DNA from: Vanilla planifolia
Taxonomy: Eukaryota > Streptophyta > Magnoliopsida > Asparagales > Orchidaceae
Assembly: GCA_023846275.1 (NCBI GenBank)
Contig: CM043875.1
Span: 9,233,958 to 9,297,957, forward strand
Direction: 5' to 3'
Length of the DNA stretch: 64,000 bases
The position numbers and the translations under genes were made by a program. The notes beneath the pieces are model-generated. The model did no database searches and had not been told where the DNA came from. It saw nothing but the letters and a program-made list of their open reading frames with translations. This document shows positions 50,925 to 62,740 of the stretch, piece after piece. Every line of letters begins with the position of its first letter. The stretch's first letter is position 1.

Positions 50925-53640
50925 TTGGCTAAATTTTAATATCGTTAGTGCCATAGCTAACTATTTGTGTTCAAGTGATCTTGTAGACCACTTGTCCAAT
51001 TATTTCCAAAATTTGAAATGATCCATTAGACTTGGGTTTCAATTTCCCCAACCTTCTAAATCTTATAACACCTTTTGTTATACATACTTTAATGCATATT
51101 CACCTTGTTGAAATTTTATAAGTTTATGTTTTGTATCAAAATACTTATTGTGTCTATCTTAAGCTATTTTCAACCTATGTTGACGAATTCTTATCTTTTT
51201 TTGGCTTTTCAACAAATTAAGGCTAGTATATCTCTTTACTTTCTTTTATTTCAACATAAAAGTGATTGATACATCCTTCTATATAAAGCTTCATTATTAG
51301 ATTAATAATTATTATTATATGTAAACTATATTAATGGCAGATGATTTTTCTAATCATCTACAAAATTTAAAATACAAGACCTCAACAAATCTTTAAAGAC
51401 TTAATGGTTCTTTTTATTTATCCATCTATTTGTAGATGAAAGGCTATACTAAACTTTAATTTTGTATCAAATACTTGATGCATACTTTTCTAAAAGTAAT
51501 AAGTAAACTTAAGATCATTATCTAAGACAATTACTTTTGGTATTTCATGTAATTTAACAATACAGTTCATGTATATTTGAGCCAACTTGGCTTTTGTTTT
51601 AATAGATAGAAAGTGGATTGGCCTATTTATTCTACCCTCAATCACAAACATAAGCCTTGATCTTCTAGTTATATAGATAGTCCCATAACAAAATTCATAA
51701 TCATTTCTTCCCATTTCTATTTAAGAATAGGTAAAGTTGTACCAACCCTCAAGGTTTTTATTATTGCTCTTTAATTTGCTAAAAAAATAAACTCATTCTA
51801 ACCTAATTTGAAATATTCTTTTTCATTCTTAGCTAACTAAATCTTTGCTTCAATTTTTGATACATTTTTTCTCTATGATGAATAGAATATTTGGAATTAT
51901 ATGCTTCTTTTAGCAACAATTTTCTAAGCTGTTAATGCTTAAGTCCACAAAATGTGCTTTAAAATTTTAGTATCCATTCTAATCTAATCTAAAATCTAGT
52001 TTTCATCCTTCTTTAACTTTTTGAATTAAATTTTGTAACTTTAAATCTTTAACTTGATCCTCCCTTATTAACTCCAACCAATCTAGTCTTGTTGATAGAT
52101 TTTATAATAATAATATATTTCCTCTACACAGTTGTCTCCAATTGTAATTTAACCATCCCAAAAATCAATTTTTTTTACTCATATATATATATAATACACT
52201 ATTAATATCTACTATTTTACTCAAAACAGTTTCCATTATATTAGCTTTCTTAGGGTGTTATATGATTTTTGTGCCATAAGTTTTTATGAATTCATGCTTT
52301 TTTATTTGCTTCAAATTTAATTCTTTTTGGTTAAATATATACTCTAAACTCTGATAATCTATAAAGATTTTACATTTAACCTTATATGGTCAGTGCCTCT
52401 AGATTTTTAACATAAATAATATTGTTCCTCATTATAAATTATATACAAGATAATTCTTTTGATGACATTTCAATTTCTTTCATATGCAATCACTTATTCT
52501 ACATTAATACACATCCAAACCCTTGTAAAGATGAATCACTATAAACTTAGTGCCCTTCTGTACCTTTTAGTAATGCAAAAATTAGTTGTAAAGTTAATTC
52601 TTCATATAATATCTAAAAACTATTTTCATAATATGAACCATAATCAAATTTAATTGCTTTTAATGTCACTTTACTTATAGGAGATGTTATTTATGTGAAT
52701 CCTTTCACAAATTTTTATAATAACTTGTTATTATTAAAAACTTCTTATTTTTTATACTATTATGGGTTTAAGCTAATATATTATTACAAAAACTTTCTAA
52801 GGTGTAATTGATATTCTCTCAATACTAATATAACAATGAAACATAACTCTTGACACTTGAAACCCACATTTAAGGAAATTAACAGATAATTGATTTTCTC
52901 TCAAAATTTTTAGTACATGTAAATGCATGAAATGTTCTTCTATAATCTTTAAGTAAATTAAAATATCATCTATAAATATAATAATGAACTAATCCAAGTA
53001 TTTTTTTCAAAACTCTATTCATTACATCCATAAATGATGTAAGAACATTCATTAATCCAAATGGTGATACTATGAACTCATAATACCCATATCTCATTTT
53101 GAAAGCATTCTAAAAAATATTATTTTTCTTAATTCTTAATTGATTAGAACTCGACCTTAAATTAATTTTAGAATATGCTATTGCTTCTTAGAGTTGACTG
53201 GATAAATCATTAATTTTAGGTAAAGAATACTTATTCATAATAGTAATCTTGTTGATTTCTCTATAGTCAATACAAATTCAAAGGCTACCATCTTTCTTAT
53301 TCACTAACAGAATGGATTGGTGATACACATAGTAGTATCAATCATTTATCTAACAATTCTTAAATCTACTCTTTAATTTCTGTAGGCCAATTGAATTTTA
53401 AATTCTATATCTCCTTTTAGAAATAACCTTTATAAATCTTTTGGAAATACATGTTAATATTTTCTAACCATTGGAACCTCTAATGGTTGAGAAACTTTTC
53501 TATCCAAATCTATAATAAATACTAAACAAATCCTCACATCCTTCACTAAACAAATTTTGTGCCTTTAATATAGAGATAAAAGAAATTTTGCTTAACTAAA
53601 ATAAGATCAAACTAGCTTCAAATCTAAATTTCTAATCTTG
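50925..53640 (-). mobile_element. Ty3/gypsy pol fossil, Tekay/Del-type
   Basis: Reading leftward: a poor protease region (about 53450-53640); RT (about 52850-53330) with NKKDGSL, ICIDYREINK, YGYYEFIVSPFGL and MDVMNRVL; RNase H (52215-52560); integrase (about 51340-51780, with a readable core at 51490-51714 containing GRINRPIHFLSIKTKAKLAQIYM and LHEIPKVIVLDNDLKFT); integrase C-terminus (50930-51180). Here the RNase H/integrase segment is single, unlike in the element at 22330-42440. No LTR of its own is visible at either side: the left abuts the plus-strand LTR and the right abuts an LTR A' fragment. It has many breaks. Confidence 0.85.
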
Positions 53641-54484
53641 TCACAACTAACCTTTTATTAGCATTTGTTTTATCTTTGAATGTAATAAAACTAATACACT
53701 AGCTAATATATTTAGTTAGTTACTTTCACACCCCAAACTTGACATTTAAAACTAATCCTCCCTATTTTTTATTTCTATATCTAGTTCTTGCCAAATCTTT
53801 ACCTAAGATACTTAGCAAAATCTTTTAACCTATCAAGGCCATCACTTAATTATTCTCTCAAGTTCTATATCTTGGCTCAACCCTTGTAGTCACAATCTCT
53901 ATTTTTAAAACTTAGTTTACTTGAGTTCCACTAGTGACTCTCATGCCTTGTAGGAAAACCTAAGACACCACACCCTTCCCCAAGGCCTTTCCTTAAACAC
54001 ATAAACCTCATCTAGGACATTAATCCATGGCCTAAGAGCTGAAGTAAGGGTTACTAATGATCTTACTCAATAGTCCAAGCTACTTTAGGGTTTAGCCAAT
54101 ATCCAAAAGAACAATTAAACCATTGGCCAAACCTAACACCACTCATAAAGCCAAAACTAAGCCCTCTAACTCAATCTAACCATAATCCAAGGTCTAACCA
54201 AGAGATTTTCTAATTGTGCCTCATCCCAAGTGTGCTCAAGATCTCACTAAGTTCTTGATATCCTCAATACAACCCAAACTCTATCTTTAGGTTTCCCTTG
54301 AGCAAATATGATAGTCCTTTGGAATTATTTAATGCTTATATATGCTTAATTCCTAAGCTGTCTTTAACCTCGTCTAAGGCTCATCTAAGATATATTTATC
54401 TAAGATATAACTTTCTTCCAAACCACTAAGGGTTACTAAACCTTATCCAAGATTCAAAACTCAATCCTAATGTATATAATTTTC

Positions 54485-54595
54485 AAATCATTGGTTTTAA
54501 ATTTCAACCCTAGATTATTCAAATTTCAAGCCTAAGACACTTAAATTTTAAATCCCTAAATCTTCAAATTTGAAACCCTAAGTTTTCTTAGTCAA
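54485..54595. repeat. ~27-bp tandem repeat in LTR (as at 7385)
   Basis: Four units of the form 'cttcaaatttgaaaccctaa' or 'attcaaatttcaagcctaag' occur. They are homologous to the array at 7385-7550. Confidence 0.65.
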
Positions 54596-56398
54596 TCCAA
54601 TAGGACATAAGTCTAATTAGTCAATCATTCTTGACCAAACTCCAACTCTTTTTTAAGCCTAAAGTAGACCCAAAGTCAACTCTAACCCACTTCCATGATG
54701 GCCTATCAAGTTTCACCACAAGAAACCTAAGAGCTATGCATGCCTTGGAAGCCATCTAAAGTCCTTTCTAAGATCTCTCCTTACAATAAAAGCCTTTGGT
54801 CAAGCCAAACAAACCAAACCCATGACTTAACTCAAGCCAAAAGCCCATTTTTTCCTAAAAAATTCACATCTAGGGTTCAATTCTTGTGATGGAAAATTCT
54901 ATGTATTCCTATTAAAGTCTCATGTCATAACATAAAAATTATTACTAGGTTAGCAAGCTATAATTTTCATTACTAATCATTCTCAATCTTGGTTCAATAA
55001 TAATCTTGAAAATTCATTGTCAAGTATTGGTTTCTTTAAGGAACCATAATTTCTTACTTAACATGACAAAGTCCAAGAGTTCAAATTTTGACATAATCAA
55101 GTTCAAACATGCTAGAATAATCTTCATATCATAAATCTAGCTATGACTAGCACATGTCATCTAGCATGAATTTAACATTAATTTCAACAAAACTTAGTTA
55201 GATCTTGATTTCATCAAGAAAAGCACAATTGCAAGGTCTATTACATTAAAATTCATGTAATCACCTTTGCATATCAATCATGGTTTAATCTTCTAGATCT
55301 TTTACAGGTAAATATGATTATAAGATTGATCATAATGAACATAAGGACATACTTTGTCAAGCATGGTTTCATTATAACAATAATCTTCTCATTGTGAATC
55401 TAATTTTCAGCAAAATGCAACATCAAAAGCATAGCATCTAAAATCATATCGTGTATATGCATAATTTTGTTACCTAATCTTATAGCATTCATGACCAAGA
55501 TATCAATGTTTCTACTTACACATGATTGCAACTTTATCATAATAAACTCTAGAATTTGACCTAACATCAATCATATGCATGTGTTTTGATTAACGTTCTA
55601 ACCATCAAAGCTATGAAATAATTAATATTGACATAGAAAGTTTTAGCCAAAAGGTTTCCTTCCATCCAAACATGAAATAATTATGCCAATTCAATGTTTT
55701 CACTTAAGCATGTATTGAAAGTATTATCATAATATCTATTACAGTAAGAACTAGAATTTTTCTTGCAAAAATCCATAGCAACATCATGAAGTTTTGATCA
55801 AGCATGTTACAAAAGTTTCAATTAGTTAAATTTATAAAATTCATGCTTCATTCATTAAGATAATTTCATGTAAGCATGAGCATGCATTTTAAACATCAAA
55901 ATAGTAATATCATGGCTTCATTACCTGATCATTATATACTAAATTCAACATGTAAAATCTTAGTTTAAGAGAGGAGAGTAATATAGATCTTAGTCAACTT
56001 CTCTTTATATGCCTGCTAGTAAATTACTTTGTTGTTATTATTTTAGCATGCTTCTAGATTTATATGTAAAACAAGAGGTTCCCAACCTTAGAAATCAAGT
56101 TAGGTCTACTACAAAAAGGTTATCTTGTCCTCAAACCAAGCTTAAGAGCTCCTCTTCTTCCTTGCTCATGGCTTCACATCTTTGCTTATCTTGGGCAAAT
56201 TTCCTTAGAATGGCCCATGGCTAAGTTTTGCTAAAAAAAGATAGAAACTACAATATGTGTTTAGATAGTTTGTCAATAATTTTGTTAATCAAGGGGTTTT
56301 TTGTTAGATCGGTTAGGATATCTCACCTTATCTTTATCCACCAAATTCATGTATTCTAGGTTTGATTTAATATTTAATTTCTTTTTCCTTAACTAGCT

Positions 56399-56407
56399 CT
56401 ATATAAG
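56399..56407 (-). promoter_or_regulatory. TATA box of LTR fragment
   Basis: The minus strand reads AGCTTATATAGAGC, with the motif cluster upstream (to the right) from about 56510. This is the same layout as 23251, 44096 and 48921. Confidence 0.45.
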
Positions 56408-56509
56408 CTATTTTGAACCCTTAGATCTATGAAACTTTAATTCCAATAATAGGGACCAAAAGTTACTTTAATACAAAACTTGGTTTATTCAATGTCTGTA
56501 TCTTATTAG

Positions 56510-57190
56510 TATTATACCTATATTACACTATACAATGAGCCAAATATTCTTTTACTGACCAATAATTCCTCTAATTGTAATTATATGATCTAATACTCAT
56601 GTTGTAACCTAAAGATTCTTTTGTACAATGCCACTCTTAAATGTTCATATTTACATGACATAACTAATCATATTATACAATGTTCAATTCACCTAACACT
56701 CGACACACTGAACATAAAATATTTTCCTTTTTTCATTATCATGCTTACACAATATATAACTTTGTACTTATACAATCTCAGTATTACTTGGATCGAGATC
56801 TAATTTTTATATTAACACCCATCTATGTCAATCTGAGTAGTTTGGTATAATCACTAGCCAACTTTTTACCCATTCATATTTCTCTCTTTCTTGTATTAGA
56901 CTATATTGCATTATGTTATATAATCATATTGTATGATACCAAAACTTCTTTCTCAATCTACTGCACTCATCCAACCTTTAACATTCATGAAATAATCATA
57001 CTTATACAATCACCAAGTCATAGTTATATGACCAAAGTCTAATTTCATAGCTTATTCAAACTTGTGATCTGATTATTTCCATTGCCTTCGTATTGTAAAA
57101 TTATTCAATATCATATTGTATGATATTAATGACTAAGCCTTCAAAAAAGTTCCTTTCTTTATCATATCATATGATCTTCTACTATTATAT
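56510..57190. repeat. Palindromic-motif cluster
   Basis: The exact 15-mer ATCATATTGTATGAT occurs twice (56923-56937 and 57110-57124), together with variants such as atcatattatacaatg and atcatatcatatgatc. Confidence 0.65.
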
Positions 57191-58880
57191 AATATAATTT
57201 TTATCAAGCATAATCAGTGACAATCTAACTTTATCACTCAAATTTTATAATTATTTAATTATCAAAATCAAATGGAGATAACATAACTTTGTTAACCAAT
57301 TTGATGAGTGCATTAAATCTCCTCTCCTAATAGTTTGTTGTGACTTGATGGTTCAGCTATTAATCTCATGAGATTTGATGATCATAAAACTAAGCTTGTG
57401 TTAACTAATGTATGCTTTAAATGTTGTGAATTGGTAGTGGATGATTGTTGTGGATCAAGGCAAGTATTAAAAAGAGGAATGAGGCTTTGCGTCTTTACTC
57501 AAGGATGATGAGTCAACTTGTAAACCTTGGAGCCATGTAAATAAACTCTCGTTGGAGTGGCTACCATTCAAAACTTCACATTTACTATATCACTTTGTTA
57601 GACTGTTAATCTTTTACCTTTACATGATGGCACTTTGGATTGCATTTAAATCTCTTCATTCAGGCACGCATGTTTGTTAAATCATCTTATCATGAGTTAA
57701 GCAATGAATAAGTGGTTAATTAGAAGTGAAAAACATTAATGCATACATACTTATATTAACCTTACCTTTAAAATTAATTAGTATGCATCAAAACCATGTT
57801 GACACTGCCTTAAACTTAATCTATATATATATTGTACACTACGATAATACTTATCATACTTTTATGGTTCATTTTACATGCTTTTTGTCAAAAGTATAAT
57901 TTTGAATTATCTACACGTCCTGTATCTACAATGTCTACATTGTACATATATGATCATCACTTAAGTTAAAATTGGAATATTAAAGTATTGTAATGCACGG
58001 TATTGGTCTTGTAGGAAGTCTAGTTACTTTTTGGATTCTAATCTATTATGCATATTATACTTATACAAAGTATAACTTGTACTTGTATGATAACATTTAT
58101 ACTTAAGACACTTAAGTAAAGTTTAAACCTTAATATGATCATATAGGTATAATTCATTGTTGAAGAATATAATAATAAAACTAATGTGTCTTCTTACATA
58201 TACAATGTACTTATCATGCTCTTATGAAGCATCTGTAACAAGTTAACCTGTATGACTAAGTCTAATGTGCACATCTTTGTATCGTTATGATCCTTATATT
58301 GTACTTATACAAAGTACTTGAAAACCCAAGAGCAAATTTCTTCTTTTCAAATAATTCATCATACACACAATCCTTTTATCAAACAAGTATGATTTCAATA
58401 CTACTGAGTAAACTAACAAATATAATTGCATGATACTCATATGATCTTTATGATCATTTTATACAAAGCTTATATAACCCAAGAGAAAAACTTAAGAATG
58501 TGAAATAGGTGACAATCATATAGCATGATGTAGTCAATCATACTTGTATAATATATTTTAAATTGAATTCAATAACTCAGGCAAGTGATTCATCAAGCAC
58601 TCAATTCTTTATGTTTATTGCCCTGATATGATCCATTGATCATACTTGTATGAAAACAAATTAAGACCTATAATAACCAGTTTAATCTTTTAGGAAATAT
58701 CATTTTTAGCTATTATGTGTTCCATAACAATCTTAAGTAATGAGATAATATAAATAGAAAAGTATTCTAAGAAGAATAAGTTAATGCTAGTTAACAATTC
58801 AATTATAAAAACATTCAAATGTTAAAAGGAAAAACCTATTATATCTTTCTCAACTATAGCATTTGTGCACTAATTACAAC
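57191..58880. other. Unassigned region with palindromic motifs
   Basis: No coding motif is visible. From about 57810 to 58640 there are many related short motifs. 'acttatacaaagta' occurs at about 58063 and 58307, and cttgtatgat or cttatcat variants occur elsewhere. It is probably decayed LTR sequence; I cannot place its ends. Confidence 0.35.
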
Positions 58881-59375
58881 ATTATATTTTGTTTGAATTC
58901 ATTTTGTTTCAATCCATATTAGTATCATCATTCTTAGCTTATATAGTCATTGTGCCACTCTTGTTTAAAGGAAAAAGATGTAAGATTGTTGTAATCTTTA
59001 TTTTCTTAAATGTTGTCATTTGTTTCTCTTAGTTGTTGTTTGACTCTTTTGAATTGTTATTGGTGGCTCCTTTAAGCACCTTGGTAAGATTTGGCCCTGC
59101 CTAGTTGTGACAAAAAAGGAGTAATTTTTTAGTGAAAAGTTGGTCAATTGACTAGGGTTAGATATAGACATGGGTTAGGCCAAACATATAAAAATCTAGT
59201 TTGTTCTTCTTTACTTGCACTTACTTGCTCTCTATTTAATAAGAATAATTTGAAAAGTTAAAGGAGGGCTTTCTCTTAAAAGAATAACTAGTTGAAAAAT
59301 ACAACAATTACTTTAAGAAATTATTTTTAAATTGTTATTACTTGTTCAACTTTCTTTTAAATGCAAGTTCGACAA
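58880..59375 (+). repeat. Probable end part of a copia-type LTR
   Basis: The sequence ends just before a primer-binding site at 59378. A TATA box (tataaaaatc, 59187) lies about 190 bases before the end, a fitting distance for R and U5. The left boundary is a guess, and no second LTR was found inside the window. Confidence 0.45.
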
Positions 59376-59377
59376 GT

Positions 59378-59389
59378 GATATTAGAGAG
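59378..59389 (+). other. Primer-binding-site-like sequence
   Basis: tgatattagaga matches 9 of 12 bases of TGGTATCAGAGC. It follows a TATA-bearing LTR-like stretch. Confidence 0.55.
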
Positions 59390-59549
59390 AGTTATATCAA
59401 AGGAAGAAAATTTTGAGAGAAGAACCATTATTTACGTTCTTGAGTATGTGGTGAATTGTTTGCGATCTTTGCTAATCTTACAAATCGGTCCCTATTATTT
59501 AATAAGAATCATTTTCGTACTATGAAAAAGGACAATTAAAGACTTTGTA

Positions 59550-60200
59550 AAAAAAAGATTATACTTTTTGGAATATATTTGAAAAAACTTTTGATATTTC
59601 TAGCATGACAAATAAACGATCAAGAATTATATCACAATTTAATGCAAGAGGATTGAATTTGTTGTATGATGTTCTATCTCAAGATATATATATATATATA
59701 AGAAAATTTTGTATTTACATTCATGTTTTGAGCAAATACAAGAACTAGATAAGTTATATAATAAATGACAATTCCCAACCTCTGATGAAGAGAAGAAAGA
59801 AAAGATAGATTGAAGAAGCAATAAAAGAGAAAAAGGAAGATATCCATAAGCAATCCAAAACCAAATGTCTTGCATAAAAGGTACCCAACTTACTTCTAAT
59901 TCATTTGATTCTATGATTAACACGAATGATGATGATGTATCTAATTACTTTGATTATGATTAATTAGTATTGGAGTATAAAAAACTTATTAAATTGTGTT
60001 AATCTAAGAAAGAATTGCACCATGCTTGAGAACAAGTCTTTTGAACTATGAAAGAAATGCACTGCATTAAAGGATAAAAATATCTCCTTGATTGAAAAGG
60101 CACAAATGCATATCTCTATTGTTTCATGTTTGCATTATCAAATAAAGACTATGAATTACATTTTTTTAAGCATGCTTCAACTATAAATTCCTTGAAAGAA
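59550..60200 (+). pseudogene. Possible copia gag fragment (coiled-coil part)
   Basis: Short pieces such as LEYKKLIKLC, SKKELHHA and NSLKEK have the lysine/glutamate-rich, coiled-coil look of SIRE-type copia gag. There is no zinc knuckle or other firm signature. A TA microsatellite lies at 59684-59699. Confidence 0.35.
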
Positions 60201-60234
60201 AAAATGAATTATCAAAAAGAGAAAATAAAGAATA

Positions 60235-62740
60235 AAATATGACACATGTGCATTAATTATAGTGCTCTTATTTAGATTACAATTAAGAACTAAAATTGGT
60301 TGTATAGGATTGATGGCATACTAAATCAATTGAAGCACAAACAAGTATTCACAAAGCTTGATCTAAAGTCTAGTTATCATAAGTTGTTAATTAATTATCT
60401 CGATAATTGGAAGATAGTGTTCAAGACTCAACAAGGTTTATACGAGTGACTTGTTATATTGTTTGGATTATGCAACACACCAACCACCTTTATAAATTTC
60501 ATAAATAATATCCTTAGACATATCTTGATGGTTTTGTCATGGTACACAAAAAACATTCTCATGTATAGTAAAAGTTTTGTCAAGCACAAAAACGTGCAAC
60601 AAGTAGTTTTATCTATTTTTCCAACATCAACTGAAGTTAACTTCTAAGAAATGTGAATTTTGGTTAATGACTGTCATATATTTGGAATTTGAGATTGGAC
60701 AAGGACATATTAAGGTGGATGAGGTAAAAGAAAGAGTCATGCGTGATTGTTTAAGGCCCATAAATGCTATCTAATTGTATCATAAAGTTCATTTCAAATT
60801 TTTTTGAGATTATTAGTTCAATAGAAGATTTGAATAAAAGGATGAACAAAATATACTTTTCTCTCATTGGAGTCAAAAAACTACAACACACTTGTATTGG
60901 CTCTTCCATACTTACAATGAACTTTCAAAGTCAATGCCAATGCCTTAAGCTATGCAATTATAGTAGTGCTAAACCAGCAAGGAAAACATGTAACATACTA
61001 CTTTGAGTTGCCATAAGGATTCCAATGAGTTTATCCTACATGCAACAAGAAACTACTAGCATTACACAATATCATGAGACACTAAAGACCATACTTGAAA
61101 AGGAAACAATCATCCACTCTAAACACGGTCTCTCCAATTCCTTCAAACAAATAAAAATGCAACAAGCTTGCACTTGAAGTGGATGGCATATACAAAATAA
61201 TATATCATGTTCATGATGTACAAAAAAAGCATACAAAATAAACAATTTACATGCTTCTTAGATCCCTAGTTAGTCATCTAAACCTATCTATTGTCATGCA
61301 ACTACAGCTAGAGGAGCATGATAAGTATGTTAAGAGCTATGCCAAAGAATTTTGAGCATCAAAGTATCCTAAAAGAGCTAAAGACTAGGATGAAGCCCTC
61401 AAAGTTTAATCTCAGAGATGGACTAATCTATCAAGGATGGCAATTACACACACATCTAGTTGGAGATAAGCCCAAGTGGATTAATGAAGCTCACACATTT
61501 AGAGTGGAAGAACATTTTGATGTGATGAAAACATTGCTAAATTTGTAAATATATATGTATTGGTCCCACATGAAGAAAATTGTCAAAAAAGTTCATCTAA
61601 GTTAGCAAACTTTGCAAGAAAATAAAGACACCAATAGAGAGGATGTGTTGTAAAATACGTTATGAATAATACCTAATAGATCATATGAGAAAACATCCAT
61701 GGATTTTGTGGGAGGATTGCGAACAACCATACAAAGCCACAACTTTCTAATTTATAGTTGTCGATAAGTTCTCTAAAATGGCAAAGCTCATACCAAGTAA
61801 GCTAGGGATCAAGAACAAGGAGGTAGCACAACTTTTCTTTGAAAAAATATAAGCATATCATGAACTATGATAATAATTTTCTCTAATTGAGCCATTTTTT
61901 AACAAGTTTTGACACACTCTATGCTTAATGATGCAACCTACATCAGAGCAAAAAGTCTTTCACACTCAAACAAATAGTTAGATAGAGGTTCTGAACCAAG
62001 TGAACGTCATTTATTAAGAGTACAATTTACACCACTTAAAAGACATTGCACTAGAGTTTGTCATTGATCTAGTTATCTAGATTTGAGCAATACATAATTT
62101 GACAAGATAAAGTCCATTTGAAATACATTTTAGCTATGCCATAGAGTCCCTTTGACTTGGAGTTTTAATTAAATATAACTTGAGAGAATGAAGGCACAAT
62201 GCACATCAAATGCATTCAATGAATGCATCAAGTAATTGAGTAACAACTAGATCTCTCATGGAAATGATAAAAAAAAGCAAGGGATAATAAGCATTATGTC
62301 AAGAAAAAAGTGGAGATAAGAGATCTATTCTCATCAAACCTTAAAAAGAATGCCAAAAGAGAGTCGAAAGGAAACTGAAGTCCATACCATATGGAAGTGA
62401 TGCAGACTATTAAGTACAACACAAATCAATTGGACTTACTATCTTACATGGAGATATTACCAAGTAGTGAACGTGGAGAACCAAAATTTACCTAAACCCT
62501 CCATGATCAATGAAGAGCCGCACAAGACTCTTAACTTGGATGGAGTATCTTGTCATGAAAAATGAGCAACCACTCTTAGAGCACACTATCTTGGGAAAAA
62601 GAAGAAAACCATTATGCAAGGAACTTGTATTTCTTATTACATTGAAAAAAAAAAAGCAAGTCCCAACAACAACAAGATGGAATAATGGAGAAAGAGAGAA
62701 GTTTAATTTCCCTCACCTCATTTTTTTCATATGAAGATGA
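60235..62740 (+). mobile_element. Ty3/gypsy chromovirus pol fossil, plus strand
   Basis: RT (60235-60640) shows VFTKLDLKSSYHKLLI, FKTQQGLYE and FGLCNTPTTFINFINNILRH, like [41 protein letters not shown] of the CRM/Reina-type chromoviruses. The integrase zinc-finger region is at about 61318-61620 (FNLRDGLIYQG, INEAHTFRVEEHFDV), the integrase core at about 61690-62050 (SMDFVGGLRT, VDKFSK-like), and a chromodomain-like tail at about 62560-62735 (HTILGKRRKPL, FNFPHL, like 'EDTILxxR...FPHL'). RNase H between RT and integrase is poorly readable. It is of a different lineage from the Tekay/Del-type elements. It is broken many times. Confidence 0.85.

Larger units (their letters stand above)
53715..57190 (-). 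mobile_element. LTR fragment, A'-like downstream half with family-B upstream half
   Basis: 53715-56220 follows 6720-8600 in order: 'actcaagttctaatccttggctttaaccctt' (6802) versus 'tctcaagttctatatcttggctcaaccctt' (53856), the ~27-bp repeat, and 'tcttcttccttgctcatggct' (56154). A TATA box on the minus strand is at 56399-56407. Right of it, 56450-57190 follows the family-B U3 at 44440-45060. It is a fossil with no coding content. Confidence 0.7.

Noticed and set aside
59639-59923. 94-codon minus-strand open frame
   Set aside because: It is a hydrophobic shadow of the lysine/glutamate-rich plus-strand gag-like region, plus a TA repeat.
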